Below, in pieces: positions 24,675 to 33,752 of a DNA stretch of 34,633 nt; position 1 is the first letter of the stretch; the number at the start of each line of letters is the position of its first letter. The notes beneath the pieces were generated by a model, which worked only from the letters and a program-made list of their open reading frames with translations, did no database searches and had not been told where the DNA came from. The position numbers were made by a program, and so were the translations under genes. This stretch comes from an uncultured Azospirillum sp. GTDB lineage: Bacteria; Pseudomonadota; Alphaproteobacteria; Azospirillales; Azospirillaceae. The stretch lies in the NCBI RefSeq assembly GCF_946480385.1, contig NZ_CAMLJP010000069.1, positions 1-34,633 on the forward strand, written 5' to 3'.

Positions 24675-25034
24675 ATGATCGAGATGTCCGTCGGCCGCGT
24701 CGCCGCCGCCTACGCCGCCAACCGCAGCCCCGCTATCAGCGGGCTCGCCGAAACCCAGGCGGCGACCTCGCCTCTGTCCGCCGCCAACGGCACCGACGCG
24801 GTGGCCGCCAGTGCCGAAAGCGATTTCGGCGGCTTCCTCGACAAGTCGATCTCCCAGGCCGTCGACACCCTGAAGGAGAGCGAGCGCGTCTCGCTCGCCG
24901 CCGTATCGGGCAAGGCCAGCGCGCAGGACGTCGTGCGCTCGGTCCTGGCGGCGGAGATGACGGTGCAGAGCGTCGTCGCCATCCGCGACAAGATGGTCCA
25001 GGCGTACCAGGAGATCATGCGCATCGCGGTTTGA
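24675..25034 (+). CDS. fliE: Flagellar hook-basal body adaptor FliE
   Basis: FliE joins the MS ring and export gate to the rod. The conserved C-terminal part occupies about residues 52-119: FGGFLDKSISQAVDTLKESE, then SGKASAQDVVRSVLAAEMTV and VAIRDKMVQAYQEIMRIAV. The N terminus is Ala/Ser-rich. The ATG at 24675 has GAGGAG about eight bases upstream; a TTG at 24660 would overlap flgC. The 119-residue length is normal. Confidence 0.93.
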   Translation: MIEMSVGRVAAAYAANRSPAISGLAETQAATSPLSAANGTDAVAASAESDFGGFLDKSISQAVDTLKESERVSLAAVSGKASAQDVVRSVLAAEMTVQSVVAIRDKMVQAYQEIMRIAV

Positions 25035-25061
25035 GCGCGCGCACTTAATATAGGATCCCCC

Positions 25062-25328
25062 ATGAACCAGGCCGACGTGCTGGAGGTGCTGCGCAGCGGC
25101 ATCTGGACGACCCTGCTGGTCGCGGCGCCGCCGCTGATTGCGGCGGTGGTGGTGGGCGTGTCCATCTCTCTGGTGCAGGCGCTGACCCAGGTGCAGGAGA
25201 TGACGCTGACCTTCGTGCCGAAGATCGTCGCGATCCTGGTGGTGACGGTGCTGGCGTTGCCCTTCATGTACGGCACGCTCGCCACCTACGCCGACCGGCT
25301 GAGCGACCTGATCGTCGCCATCGACTGA
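25062..25328 (+). CDS. fliQ: Flagellar type III export gate protein FliQ
   Basis: FliQ is an 88-residue protein with two membrane helices that forms part of the FliPQR pore. It has the family pattern: ADVLEVLRSGIWTTLLVAAP, then LIAAVVVGVSISLVQALTQV followed by QEMTLTFVPKIVAILVVTVL. Its stop overlaps the transglycosylase start (TGATG). Its separation from fliP (at 7612) splits the usual fliP-fliQ-fliR run across two operons. Confidence 0.95.
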   Translation: MNQADVLEVLRSGIWTTLLVAAPPLIAAVVVGVSISLVQALTQVQEMTLTFVPKIVAILVVTVLALPFMYGTLATYADRLSDLIVAID

Positions 25329-26092
25329 TGTTCCGGTTGCGAGCGGTCATCCCCCTTCTCGGGCTGCTCGTAAGTCCGGCCGGCGGTGCGGCGGCGCCGC
25401 CGGCCAACCCCTCGCAGATCGGCGTGTGGAGCACCGCGCTCTACGCCCCGGCGAAACCACTGTCCCATCCCTCGGCCAAGGCCCTGCCGCCGGAAGCGCA
25501 ATGCATCGCCGCAATCCTCGACGCGGAGAAGGCGGCCGGCATTTCCGACCATCTGCTGCTGGCGATGGGCTTCACCGAATCCGGCCGCCGGACAGAGGAT
25601 CGCCTTTTCACCGCCTGGCCCTGGACCGTCAACACCGAGGGCCGGTCCCACTATTTCCCGACGCGCGACGCCGCCATCGCCTTCGTGCGCGAGACACAGG
25701 CGCGCGGCGTGCAGTCCATCGACGTCGGCTGCCTGCAAGTCAATCTGCGCTGGCACCCCGAGGCCTTCCCCGACCTCGCCACCGCCTTCGATCCGGTCGC
25801 CAACGCCCGCTACGCCGCGTCCTTCCTGTCGGCCCTGCGGCGCGACCACGGCTCGCTGGAAACCGCCATCGCCCGCTACCACTCCGCCCAGTCCGAGCGC
25901 GGCGAGGCCTATCGCCAGCGGGTGACCGGCAATCTGCGCTGGGTCGCCGGCGCGCTCGGCTATCTGGAAACGCTGGCGGCCGGCCCCGGCGGCGCCTCCC
26001 CGACCTGGACCGCGGCCGAACGCGGGCGTCTCAGCTTCCTGTCCGGCCTGTTCGCCGACGGCCCGGCCCGCCCGCTGCTGCCGAGCCAGTGA
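25328..26092 (+). CDS. Flagellar-locus lytic transglycosylase
   Basis: This 254-residue exported SLT-fold enzyme cleaves peptidoglycan. It has a signal peptide (about residues 1-23). The catalytic region contains Glu84 in GFTESGR, then SIDVGCLQVNLRWHPEAFPD, the motif of the GxxQ/N type, and IARYHSAQSERGEAYRQRV toward the end. Related enzymes in Alphaproteobacteria (such as SltF in Rhodobacter) open the wall for the flagellar rod, which fits its location between fliQ and flhA. Translation is coupled to fliQ. The dedicated flagellar role is inference from context. Confidence 0.82.
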   Translation: MFRLRAVIPLLGLLVSPAGGAAAPPANPSQIGVWSTALYAPAKPLSHPSAKALPPEAQCIAAILDAEKAAGISDHLLLAMGFTESGRRTEDRLFTAWPWTVNTEGRSHYFPTRDAAIAFVRETQARGVQSIDVGCLQVNLRWHPEAFPDLATAFDPVANARYAASFLSALRRDHGSLETAIARYHSAQSERGEAYRQRVTGNLRWVAGALGYLETLAAGPGGASPTWTAAERGRLSFLSGLFADGPARPLLPSQ

Positions 26093-26107
26093 CAGGCCAA
26101 GGGAGCC

Positions 26108-26129
26108 GTTTAAATCCCGGTTTTACCGC
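26108..26129 (+). promoter_or_regulatory. Shared flagellar-operon box, flhA copy
   Basis: GTTTAAATCCCGGTTTTACC, extending to 26129, lies about 55 bases before flhA, the same distance as the flgB copy from flgB. It differs from that copy mainly by one inserted C and by TTTTACC in place of TTTTAAAC. It implies flhA-fliR-flhB has its own promoter rather than depending only on the flgB operon. Confidence 0.5.
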
Positions 26130-26183
26130 ACCCGCCTATCGTTGCCGGACAATCGTCCCTCCCTCGAACCCATCCGGATCCCC

Positions 26184-28277
26184 ATGACCCTCACGGATCA
26201 CGTCCGCAGCCGGTTCGGCCTGCTCGGCGACATCGGGCTGGCGAACCGCGACGTGCTGTTCGCGGTCGGCATCCTGCTGGTGCTGGCGGTGCTGTTCCTG
26301 CCGGTGCCGTCCTGGTTCCTCGATCTCGGGCTGGCGCTGTCCTTCTCGGTCGCGGTGCTGGTGCTGATGGTGTCCCTGTGGATCCCGCGCCCGCTGGACT
26401 TCTCGTCCTTCCCCACCGTGCTGCTGGTGGTGACGATGCTGCGGCTGGCGCTGAACATCGCGTCCACCCGGCTGATCCTCAGCGAGGGGCATCACGGCCA
26501 CGGCGCCGCCGGTCACGTCATCCAGGGCTTCAGCCAGTTCGTGATGGGCGGCAACTTCGTCATCGGCGTGGTGATCTTCTGCATCCTCGTCGTCATCAAC
26601 TTCGTCGTCATCACCAAGGGCGCCACCCGCATCGCCGAAGTCGGCGCCCGCTTCACCCTCGACGCCATCCCCGGCAAGCAGATGGCGATCGACGCCGACC
26701 TCTCCGCCGGCATGATCGACGAGGCCGAGGCCCGCTGCCGCCGCAAGGAGCTGGAGGACGAAAGCACCTTCTACGGCGCGATGGACGGCGCCTCCAAATT
26801 CGTGCGCGGCGACGCGGTGGCCGGTCTGGTCATCACCGTCATCAACGTTCTCGGCGGCATGGCGATCGGCATCGTCCAGAAGGGGATGAGCTTCGACGCC
26901 GCGGCATCCGCCTACACCACCCTGACGGTGGGCGACGGGCTGGCGACGCAGATCCCGGCGCTGGTGGTGTCGCTGGCCGCCGGCCTGCTGGTGACCAAGG
27001 GCGGCAACATCGGCTCCGCCGAAAAGGCGGTGATCGACCAGCTCGGCGCCTACCCGAAGGCGCTGCTGGTGGCGGCCGGGCTGCTGGGGGCGCTGGCGCT
27101 GACGCCGGGCCTGCCGATGGCGCCCTTCCTCGCCATCGGGGCCGCCTTCGCCGCGCTCGGCTGGTACGCCCCGCGCCGCAAGGCCCGCGCCGCGGCACTC
27201 GCCAAGCTGGAGGAAAGCCGCAAGGCACCCCCCGCCATCCCGGAAGAGGCGGTCGAGGACATGCTGAAGGTCGACGAGGTGAAGGTGGAGGTCGGTAACC
27301 ACCTCGTCCCGCTGATCCTCAACAAGAACGGCCCGCTGACCACCAAGGTGAAGACGCTGCGCAAGCGCTTCGCCACCGAATTCGGCTTCGTCCTGCCGTC
27401 GGTGCGCATCAAGGATTCCAGCTTCTTGGCCCCCAAGAGCTACGTCATCAGCATCATGGGGGTGGAGGCGGCGAAGGGCGAGGTGCGGCCGAAGCATCTG
27501 CTCGCCATCGACCCCACCGGCGGCGCCGTGCCCGACATCGCCGGCGACCCGACACGCGAGCCGACCTTCGGCCTGCAGGCCAAATGGATCGACCCGGCCC
27601 GGCATGAAGAGGCGGTGGCGAAGGGCTACACCGTCGTCGATCCGGAAAGCGTCATCACCACCCACCTGACCGAGGTCATCAAGGACAACCTCTCCACCCT
27701 GCTGACCTTCGCCGCCCTGCAAAAGCTGATCGACGGGTTGGGCCGCGAGTACCAGAAGCTCATCAACGACATGGTGCCGAGCCAGATCTCGCTGGTCGTC
27801 CTCCAGCGCGTGCTGCAACAGCTGTTGTCGGAACGGGTGTCGATCCGCAACCTGCCCGCCATCGTCGAGGCGGTGGCGGAGGCGGTCGGCTGGACCCGCC
27901 ACATCACCCTGATCACCGAACATGTGCGGATGCGGCTGGGCCAGCAGATCCACCAGGGTCTGGCCGGTCCCGACGGCTTCGTCTCGGTCATTGCACTCAG
28001 CCCGCGCTGGGAACAGGCCCTGCTCGACCACATCGTGGTGGAGGGCGACGACCGCCGCTTCGTCATGCCGCCCAGCCAGGTGCAGGAGTTCCTGACCGCC
28101 GTCCGCCTCAAGATCCAGAAGCACGCGACCTCCCAGGTCTGGCCCGCCCTGCTGGTGGGGGCGGAGGTGCGGCCCTTCGTCCGCTCCCTGCTGGAACGGG
28201 TCAGCCCGATGACCCCGGTGCTGAGCCATGCCGAGCTTCACCGCAAGGCGTCGCTCAAGACCGTCGATCAGGTCTAG
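26184..28277 (+). CDS. flhA: Flagellar type III export protein FlhA
   Basis: FlhA forms the nonameric export-gate ring and cytoplasmic docking platform for chaperone-substrate complexes. It has eight N-terminal membrane helices (about residues 15-310), including LNIASTRLILSEGHHGHGAA and NFVVITKGATRIAEVGARFT, then LDAIPGKQMAIDADLSAGMI, the FHIPEP signature region. The cytoplasmic domain follows from about 330 and includes ITTHLTEVIKDNLSTLLTFA and HITLITEHVRMRLGQQIHQG. The ATG at 26184 gives 697 residues, normal for the family. The upstream TTG extension to 26142 is not supported. Confidence 0.97.
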   Translation: MTLTDHVRSRFGLLGDIGLANRDVLFAVGILLVLAVLFLPVPSWFLDLGLALSFSVAVLVLMVSLWIPRPLDFSSFPTVLLVVTMLRLALNIASTRLILSEGHHGHGAAGHVIQGFSQFVMGGNFVIGVVIFCILVVINFVVITKGATRIAEVGARFTLDAIPGKQMAIDADLSAGMIDEAEARCRRKELEDESTFYGAMDGASKFVRGDAVAGLVITVINVLGGMAIGIVQKGMSFDAAASAYTTLTVGDGLATQIPALVVSLAAGLLVTKGGNIGSAEKAVIDQLGAYPKALLVAAGLLGALALTPGLPMAPFLAIGAAFAALGWYAPRRKARAAALAKLEESRKAPPAIPEEAVEDMLKVDEVKVEVGNHLVPLILNKNGPLTTKVKTLRKRFATEFGFVLPSVRIKDSSFLAPKSYVISIMGVEAAKGEVRPKHLLAIDPTGGAVPDIAGDPTREPTFGLQAKWIDPARHEEAVAKGYTVVDPESVITTHLTEVIKDNLSTLLTFAALQKLIDGLGREYQKLINDMVPSQISLVVLQRVLQQLLSERVSIRNLPAIVEAVAEAVGWTRHITLITEHVRMRLGQQIHQGLAGPDGFVSVIALSPRWEQALLDHIVVEGDDRRFVMPPSQVQEFLTAVRLKIQKHATSQVWPALLVGAEVRPFVRSLLERVSPMTPVLSHAELHRKASLKTVDQV

Positions 28278-28281
28278 CCGG

Positions 28282-29052
28282 ATGCCCGATCCCATGGGAG
28301 ACCTCAGCCAGTTCCTGACCCTGGAGATCTACCGCGGCTTCATCGTGCTGGCGCGGGTCACGGCAGCCATCGGCCTGTTGCCGGGCTTCGGCGAGGCGGC
28401 GGTGCCGATGCGGGTGAGGGCGGCGCTGGCGATCATCGTCACGCTGGTTCTGCTGCCGGGGGTGGACGGCCTGCCCGACCGCATGCCGGACCAGCCGGTG
28501 GAGATGCTGCGCGCGCTGGCCGGGGAGACGCTGGTCGGCGCCTATCTCGGCCTCGGCGCCCGGCTGTTCATGGCCGCCTTGCAGACCACGGGTGCGCTGG
28601 CTGCCCAGGTGGTGGGGTTGAGCAACCCCTTCTCCATGGCGGCGGCGGGGTTCGAGGGCGGGTCTGTGCTGTCCGGCGTGCTGCTGATCGGCGGGCTGGC
28701 CCTGCTGTTCGCGTCGGACGTGCATTACCTGATGATCGGCGCGCTGGCCCGCTCCTACGGCTCCTGGCCGGCGGGGGTGTTCCCCGACCTCGGCATGGTC
28801 GCCCAGCGCTTCGCCGAACTGCTGGCGACCACCTTCCGGTTGGGCGTCGGGCTGGCGGCGCCCTTCATCCTCTATGGGCTGGTGGTGAATGTGGCGCTGG
28901 GGCTGGTCAACCGGGTGATGCCGGCGATGCCCGTCTATTTCGTCGCCACCCCCGGCGTGCTGATGGTGGGCATGGGCCTGTTCATGGCGACCGCCGGCGC
29001 CATGCTGACCGCCTTCGTCGCCGCGCTGGGCGGCTGGCTGTCGGGGTCCTGA
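28282..29052 (+). CDS. fliR: Flagellar type III export gate protein FliR
   Basis: FliR completes the FliPQR pore. The 257-residue protein has about six membrane helices and family pieces FIVLARVTAAIGLLPGFGEA, PMRVRAALAIIVTLVLLPG, ETLVGAYLGLGARLFMAALQ and LVVNVALGLVNRVMPAMPVY. The start may instead be the ATG at 28294; neither has a strong ribosome binding site. It lies four bases after flhA and three bases before flhB, in one operon. Confidence 0.93.
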   Translation: MPDPMGDLSQFLTLEIYRGFIVLARVTAAIGLLPGFGEAAVPMRVRAALAIIVTLVLLPGVDGLPDRMPDQPVEMLRALAGETLVGAYLGLGARLFMAALQTTGALAAQVVGLSNPFSMAAAGFEGGSVLSGVLLIGGLALLFASDVHYLMIGALARSYGSWPAGVFPDLGMVAQRFAELLATTFRLGVGLAAPFILYGLVVNVALGLVNRVMPAMPVYFVATPGVLMVGMGLFMATAGAMLTAFVAALGGWLSGS

Positions 29053-29055
29053 CGG

Positions 29056-30138
29056 ATGGCGGAGCAGGACGACGAACAGAAGACAGAAGAACCGACGGAG
29101 AAACGCCTGCGCGAGGCGGCGGAGAAGGGCGACGTCCCCCGCGCCCGCGACGTCGGCCTGCTGTCGGCGATGGTCGCCGCCTGGATGATCGTGCTGATGG
29201 CGGTGCCCGGAGTCGCCTCGACCCTGTCGGCCCTGCTGCTGCCGCTGATCGAGAACCCCGACGACATCCGCATCGACGGCAGCGCCGTCGACGTCATCCA
29301 CAGCCTGTATTGGCTGATCGGCGGCGTCGCGGTGGCGCTGTTGCCGGTGCTGGGCATCCTGCTTGGCGGGGTGGTGGTGTCGGCGCTGGGGCAGGGGCCG
29401 TTCGTCGTGGCAAGCGACCGCATCCAGCCGAAATGGTCGCACCTGTCGCCGGCCTCGGGCTGGAAGCGGATCGCCGGCCGCCCGGCGCTGGTCGAATTCG
29501 TCAAGAGTCTGGTCAAGCTCTCCATCATCAGCATCGCGGCCTGGCACGCGCTGGCGCCTTATATCGCATGGACGGAGGATACCGTGGGCATGGACGTCGC
29601 CGGATTGCCCAACCTGCTGCGGGACGTGACCTTGCGGCTGCTGCTGGCGGTGCTGCTGGCGACCGTCCTGATGGCGGCGGTGGACGTGCTGTGGAACCGC
29701 CTGGAATGGCGCCGCCGCCTGCGCATGAGCCACCAGGAGATCAAGGACGAATACAAGCAGATCGAGGGCGACCCCAACGCCAAGGCCCGCCTGCGCGACA
29801 TCCGCCGCTCGCGCTCGAAGAAGCGCATGATGGCGAACGTCCCGCGCGCCACCGTGGTCATCACCAACCCCACCCATTTCGCCGTGGCGTTGGAATACGA
29901 GCGCGGCCGCACCGCCGCCCCGATCTGCCTCGCCAAGGGCGCCGACCTGATCGCGCTGCGCATCCGCGCCCTGGCCCAGGAGCACGACATCCCCATCGTC
30001 GAGAACCCGCCGCTCGCCCGCGCCCTCCACGCCACGGCGGAGGTGGATGCGACGATCCCGCTCCAGCACTATCAGGCGGTGGCGGAGGTCATCACCTATG
30101 TGCTGAAGCTGAAGGGCGGGCTGGCCCGGCGGGGGTGA
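29056..30138 (+). CDS. flhB: Flagellar export switch protein FlhB
   Basis: FlhB is the membrane protein whose autocleaved cytoplasmic domain, with FliK, switches export specificity after the hook is complete. It begins with the charged EQKTEEPTEKRLREAAEKGD. Four membrane helices follow (about residues 36-65, 83-112, 152-172, 190-212), then the linker KDEYKQIEGDPNAKARLRDI. The cleavage motif NPTH is at residues 271-274 (ITNPTHFAVALEYERG). The C-terminal end is typical and the length (360) is normal. It is the last gene of the flhA-fliR-flhB unit. Confidence 0.97.
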   Translation: MAEQDDEQKTEEPTEKRLREAAEKGDVPRARDVGLLSAMVAAWMIVLMAVPGVASTLSALLLPLIENPDDIRIDGSAVDVIHSLYWLIGGVAVALLPVLGILLGGVVVSALGQGPFVVASDRIQPKWSHLSPASGWKRIAGRPALVEFVKSLVKLSIISIAAWHALAPYIAWTEDTVGMDVAGLPNLLRDVTLRLLLAVLLATVLMAAVDVLWNRLEWRRRLRMSHQEIKDEYKQIEGDPNAKARLRDIRRSRSKKRMMANVPRATVVITNPTHFAVALEYERGRTAAPICLAKGADLIALRIRALAQEHDIPIVENPPLARALHATAEVDATIPLQHYQAVAEVITYVLKLKGGLARRG

Positions 30139-30223
30139 GGGGGGAGGAATCGCCCTCTGTCCCATAGGAGGGGGATGTCTTCTCAAATGCCGCTGTCGAG
30201 GACGCAGAACTCCTGGCTTTACG

Positions 30224-30751
30224 TCAGCGAGGGCTGCTGGGTTCCTCCAGGACGTCGGTGCCTTCAAGCGATGGATTTGCCATATTGAAGCAATTATCTT
30301 CGCAGTGCACGTAAAGTAGATTTTTAATCTTCTTCATAAAATCAACCGGCTTGAACGGCATTGAAACCAATGCGCATATTCCTGCATCTGCCACTTTCTC
30401 CGCCATTTTCGGTGTCACTGCAGAGCTGATAATTACGAATGGGATTATCGAGATATGTTTTATTTTTCCCCCTAGACATGGGTCTTTTGTCTGGCGGAAT
30501 CTGACCATCTCTAACAGTTGAAGCGCTTTTTCTCGGACTGTATCTGCGTTTACGATGACAATGCCGATCTCGTTCTCCGAAAGAAGCGAGACAGCGTCTT
30601 CGGTGGAAAATGAGCGGTAGATGTGCTTCAGTTTAAGGCCGGAAAGGGTTCTTTCCATTAATTCGCTGGACGATATATTGAAGTCAACAATTAAGGCGGA
30701 GGCTGACTTAAAATTACATGGTTTCCTGCAAATGTTGTTTACGATACCCAT
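30224..30751 (-). CDS. Degenerate CheY-like receiver protein, low G+C
   Basis: The 175-residue sequence aligns with single-domain receivers over about residues 18-147: SALIVDFNISSSELMERTLS, then GIVIVNADTVREKALQLLEM and IIPFVIISSAVTPKMAEKVA, ending ALVSMPFKPVDFMKKIKNL. Every key phosphorylation residue appears changed: the second acidic residue of the VDD motif is Phe23, the phosphoacceptor Asp is Asn68, and the conserved Lys is Met131. It may bind a partner constitutively, or it may be decaying. I counted 75 G+C in 180 bases (about 42%), far below its neighbours, which suggests foreign origin or relaxed selection. It converges on flhB at the edge of the flagellar region. The ATG has no clear ribosome binding site. 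Confidence 0.65.
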   Translation of the reverse strand: MGIVNNICRKPCNFKSASALIVDFNISSSELMERTLSGLKLKHIYRSFSTEDAVSLLSENEIGIVIVNADTVREKALQLLEMVRFRQTKDPCLGGKIKHISIIPFVIISSAVTPKMAEKVADAGICALVSMPFKPVDFMKKIKNLLYVHCEDNCFNMANPSLEGTDVLEEPSSPR

Positions 30752-31083
30752 TATTGAAAGAACCTAGATGCAAAGTTAACATATTAAATTTGAGAATAGA
30801 TTATGAAGATATAGTTAAATAATATTCGGGTAAACCCCTATTTCCCTCAGCCGAATCAAAGACAAGCCACTCATGGGCGCCATCCGTGATCGATCTCCGC
30901 CACTCTCAGATAGCCGCAAGATGGACCGTTCGCCGAAAGCTGTTCCACGCCGTTCCATCGTCCGCCGATCACCGCCTTGTTCCAGGCCAAGGGAGGGAGC
31001 CGTCCGCTATGGCACCCTTGCCATCCCGCCGGGCGCATGCCAGGAACGATAGCGTCAGCCTGTGATGTGAAGGGGAATTCCCG
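30752..31083. other. Intergenic region between the low-G+C receiver gene and folP
   Basis: This gap of 332 bases has no gene I can support. Its first ~90 bases (30752-30840) are very AT-rich and continue the low-G+C tract; they probably hold the receiver-gene promoter. From about 30880 the composition returns to G+C-rich, and the folP promoter must lie there. I see no strong -35/-10 pair. The folP ribosome binding site GAAGGGGA precedes its ATG. Confidence 0.5.
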
Positions 31084-32238
31084 ATGCCGCCGCTCTCCGC
31101 CAAGCCCGCCGCCAAAGCCGCCCCCAAATCGGCCGCCGGGTCGCTCGCCGGCTTCTGCCCCTGGGCGGGGGAGGAGGGGGTACGGGTCTATCTTCGCCCG
31201 GTCGGGCTGATGCCCATCGCCGCCTGGGCCAAGGGGGCGGCGGTGCCGCTGGCCGGCGGGCGCTTCGCCTTCTCCACCGCCGAACTGATCGTCCGTGACC
31301 AAGGCTCCCGCATCGACCGCGCCTTCGCACCGCTGTCGGAGATCATGGCCTGGGGCTGGGAGCGTTCCCGCACGGTGGCGGAGGCGCTGGACCGCCAGCT
31401 CGGCGCCCTGACCCGCGCCCGCCCGCCCTTCGCCGGACTGGCTCCCGACCGGCCGCAAATCATGGGCATCGTCAACGTCACGCCGGACAGCTTCTCGGAC
31501 GGCGGCGACTTCCTCGACCCCGGCGCCGCCATCGCCCATGGCGAGGCGATGCTGGCTGCCGGCGCCGACATCCTGGACGTCGGCGGCGAGTCCACCCGCC
31601 CCGGCGCCGATCCGGTCCCGCCGGAGGAGGAGGAGCGGCGCGTCCTGCCGGTCATCCGCCATTTCGCCTACAAGGGGGCGACCGTCTCCGTCGACACCCG
31701 CCACGCCAGCGTGATGGAGTCCGCCGCCGCGGCCGGCGCCCACATCGTCAACGACATCGCCGGGCTGTCCGACCCGCAGGCCCTGCCGGTCGTCGCCCGC
31801 ACCGGTACCCCGGTGGTGGTGATGCACATGCAGGGCGATCCCGGCACCATGCAGGCCAACCCGACCTACCGCGCCGCCGCGCTCGACGTGTTCGACTGGC
31901 TGGAGGAGCGGATCGCCAGCTGCGCCGCGGCCGGGGTGCCGCCGGAGCGCATCGCCGTCGATCCCGGCATCGGCTTCGGCAAGACGACGGAGCACAATCT
32001 GGACATCCTGCGCCACACCGCGCTGTACCACGCCCTGGGCTGCACGGTGCTGATCGGCCTGTCGCGCAAAGGCTTCATCGGCCGCCTGTCGCGCGCGGAA
32101 CCGCCGAAGGAGCGGCTGCCCGGTTCCCTCGCCGCCGGTCTGGAGACGCTGAACCAGGGCGCGCAGATCCTGCGCGTCCACGACGTCGCCGAGACCGCGC
32201 AGGCCCGTGCCGTCTGGGAAGCACTGCACCCGCGCTGA
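31084..32238 (+). CDS. folP: Dihydropteroate synthase FolP with N-terminal extension
   Basis: FolP joins para-aminobenzoate to dihydropterin pyrophosphate in folate synthesis and is the sulfonamide target. The catalytic barrel covers about residues 122-384, with MGIVNVTPDSFSDGGDF, then DILDVGGESTRPGADPV, HIVNDIAGLSDP, VVVMHMQGDPGTMQ, AVDPGIGFGKTTEHN and LIGLSRKGFIGRL. The first ~120 residues are an extra domain absent from the ~280-residue E. coli enzyme (ending around SRTVAEALDRQLGALTRARP); its role is unknown to me. It precedes glmM, as in many bacteria, but ftsH, the usual upstream neighbour, is not here. Confidence 0.95.
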   Translation: MPPLSAKPAAKAAPKSAAGSLAGFCPWAGEEGVRVYLRPVGLMPIAAWAKGAAVPLAGGRFAFSTAELIVRDQGSRIDRAFAPLSEIMAWGWERSRTVAEALDRQLGALTRARPPFAGLAPDRPQIMGIVNVTPDSFSDGGDFLDPGAAIAHGEAMLAAGADILDVGGESTRPGADPVPPEEEERRVLPVIRHFAYKGATVSVDTRHASVMESAAAAGAHIVNDIAGLSDPQALPVVARTGTPVVVMHMQGDPGTMQANPTYRAAALDVFDWLEERIASCAAAGVPPERIAVDPGIGFGKTTEHNLDILRHTALYHALGCTVLIGLSRKGFIGRLSRAEPPKERLPGSLAAGLETLNQGAQILRVHDVAETAQARAVWEALHPR

Positions 32239-32251
32239 TCCACCCCTGTAA

Positions 32252-32276
32252 CCCTTTCGCGCAGCCGCCGAAGGGG
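32252..32276 (+). terminator. Weak hairpin after folP
   Basis: CCCTTTCG (32252-32259) and CGAAGGGG (32269-32276) form an eight-pair stem with one G-U pair and a nine-base loop, followed only by TCTTG. It lies in the 140-base gap before glmM. It may be a weak terminator or processing site; the U-tract is poor. Confidence 0.35.
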
Positions 32277-32378
32277 TCTTGACCCGGCCGGGCTGCCGCG
32301 CGAAGAAACATCCTTCGCTTGCGCTTCCCGCCACCCGATCCGACATCGGGCTGGAACCGGCTCCTGCACGAGGTTTTC

Positions 32379-33752
32379 ATGACGCGACACCTGTTCGGCA
32401 CCGACGGCATCCGTGGCACCGCCAACATCGACCCGATGACCGCCGAAACGGCCCTGCGCGTGGCGATGGCGACCGCGCTGCAGTTCCGCCGCGGCGACCA
32501 CCGGCACCGGGTGGTGATCGGCAAGGACACCCGGCTGTCCGGCTATCTGCTGGAACCGGCGCTGACCGCCGGCTTCATCTCCATGGGGATGGATGTGGTG
32601 CTGGTGGGTCCGCTGCCGACCCCGGCGGTCGCCATGCTGACCCGCTCGCTTCGCGCCGATATGGGCGTGGTGATCTCCGCCTCGCACAACCCCTATCAGG
32701 ACAACGGCATCAAGCTGTTCGGCCCCGACGGCTACAAGCTGTCGGACGAGGTGGAGGCGGCGATCGAGCGGCGCATGGCGCTGCCCTTCGCCCCCGACCT
32801 CGCCGGCCCCGCCGATCTCGGCCGTGCCAGCCGGCTGGACGACGCCACCGGCCGCTACATCGAATATGTGAAGAACACCTTCCCGCGCGGCCTGCGGCTG
32901 GACGGGCTGAAGATCGTCGTCGATTGCGCCAACGGCGCCGCCTACAAGGTCGCGCCCAAGGTGCTGTACGAGCTGGGTGCCGACGTCATCCCGGTCGGCG
33001 TCAGCCCCGACGGCACCAACATCAACAAGGGCTGTGGCGCCACCGCCACCCACACCCTGCAGGAGCAGGTGGTCGCCCACGGCGCCCATCTCGGCATCGC
33101 GCTGGACGGCGACGCCGACCGCCTGATCATGGTGGACGAGGCCGGGCGCCCGATCGACGGCGACCAGCTGATGAGCCTGATCGCCACCTCCTGGGCGCGG
33201 TCGCAGACTCTGCGCGGCGGCGGCGTCGTCGCCACCGTCATGTCCAACCTGGGCATGGAGCGCCATCTCGGCGGCCTCGGCCTGCATCTGGCCCGCACCC
33301 CCGTCGGCGACCGCTATGTCGTCGAGCTGATGCGGGAGCGCGGCTACAATGTCGGCGGCGAGCAGTCGGGCCATGTCGTGCTGTCCGACTATTCGACCAC
33401 CGGAGACGGGCTGATCGCCGCGTTGCAGGTGCTGGCGGTGCTGATCCAGGCCGATGGCCGCGCGGCCAGCGAGGTCTGCCGCGTGTTCGATCCGGTGCCG
33501 CAGAAGCTGACCAACGTCCGCTTCTCCGCCGGGACCAAGCCGCTGGAGGATGCCCTCGTCCAACAGGCGATCAAGGACGGAGAGGCGCGTCTGGCCGCGG
33601 GCGGTCGTGTGCTGATCCGCAAGTCGGGCACCGAGCCGCTGATCCGCGTGATGGCGGAGGGTGACGACGCGACGCTGGTCCACAGCGTGGTCGCCGACAT
33701 CGCCGACGCCATCCAGGCCAGCGCCGCCCGCAGCCTGGAGGCCGCGCAATGA
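32379..33752 (+). CDS. glmM: Phosphoglucosamine mutase GlmM
   Basis: GlmM converts glucosamine-6-phosphate to glucosamine-1-phosphate for cell-wall and lipopolysaccharide precursors. Features are [11 protein letters not shown] near the N terminus, the phosphoserine loop [15 protein letters not shown] with Ser102, the metal-binding DGDADR (residues 243-248), [13 protein letters not shown] (substrate loop) and the phosphate-binding [12 protein letters not shown] near the C terminus. The ATG at 32379 has CGAGG upstream and gives 457 residues, close to the usual 445. The frame extends upstream to 32319 but conservation begins at [10 protein letters not shown]. It overlaps thiD by ATGA. Confidence 0.96.
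   Translation: MTRHLFGTDGIRGTANIDPMTAETALRVAMATALQFRRGDHRHRVVIGKDTRLSGYLLEPALTAGFISMGMDVVLVGPLPTPAVAMLTRSLRADMGVVISASHNPYQDNGIKLFGPDGYKLSDEVEAAIERRMALPFAPDLAGPADLGRASRLDDATGRYIEYVKNTFPRGLRLDGLKIVVDCANGAAYKVAPKVLYELGADVIPVGVSPDGTNINKGCGATATHTLQEQVVAHGAHLGIALDGDADRLIMVDEAGRPIDGDQLMSLIATSWARSQTLRGGGVVATVMSNLGMERHLGGLGLHLARTPVGDRYVVELMRERGYNVGGEQSGHVVLSDYSTTGDGLIAALQVLAVLIQADGRAASEVCRVFDPVPQKLTNVRFSAGTKPLEDALVQQAIKDGEARLAAGGRVLIRKSGTEPLIRVMAEGDDATLVHSVVADIADAIQASAARSLEAAQ

Noticed and set aside
26136..28295. Long minus-strand open frame opposite flhA (and similar ones opposite flhB, hflX, the BCCT gene and glmM)
   Set aside because: Same artefact: third-position G+C bias leaves few stops in the antisense frame. 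The sense strand encodes clear family members.
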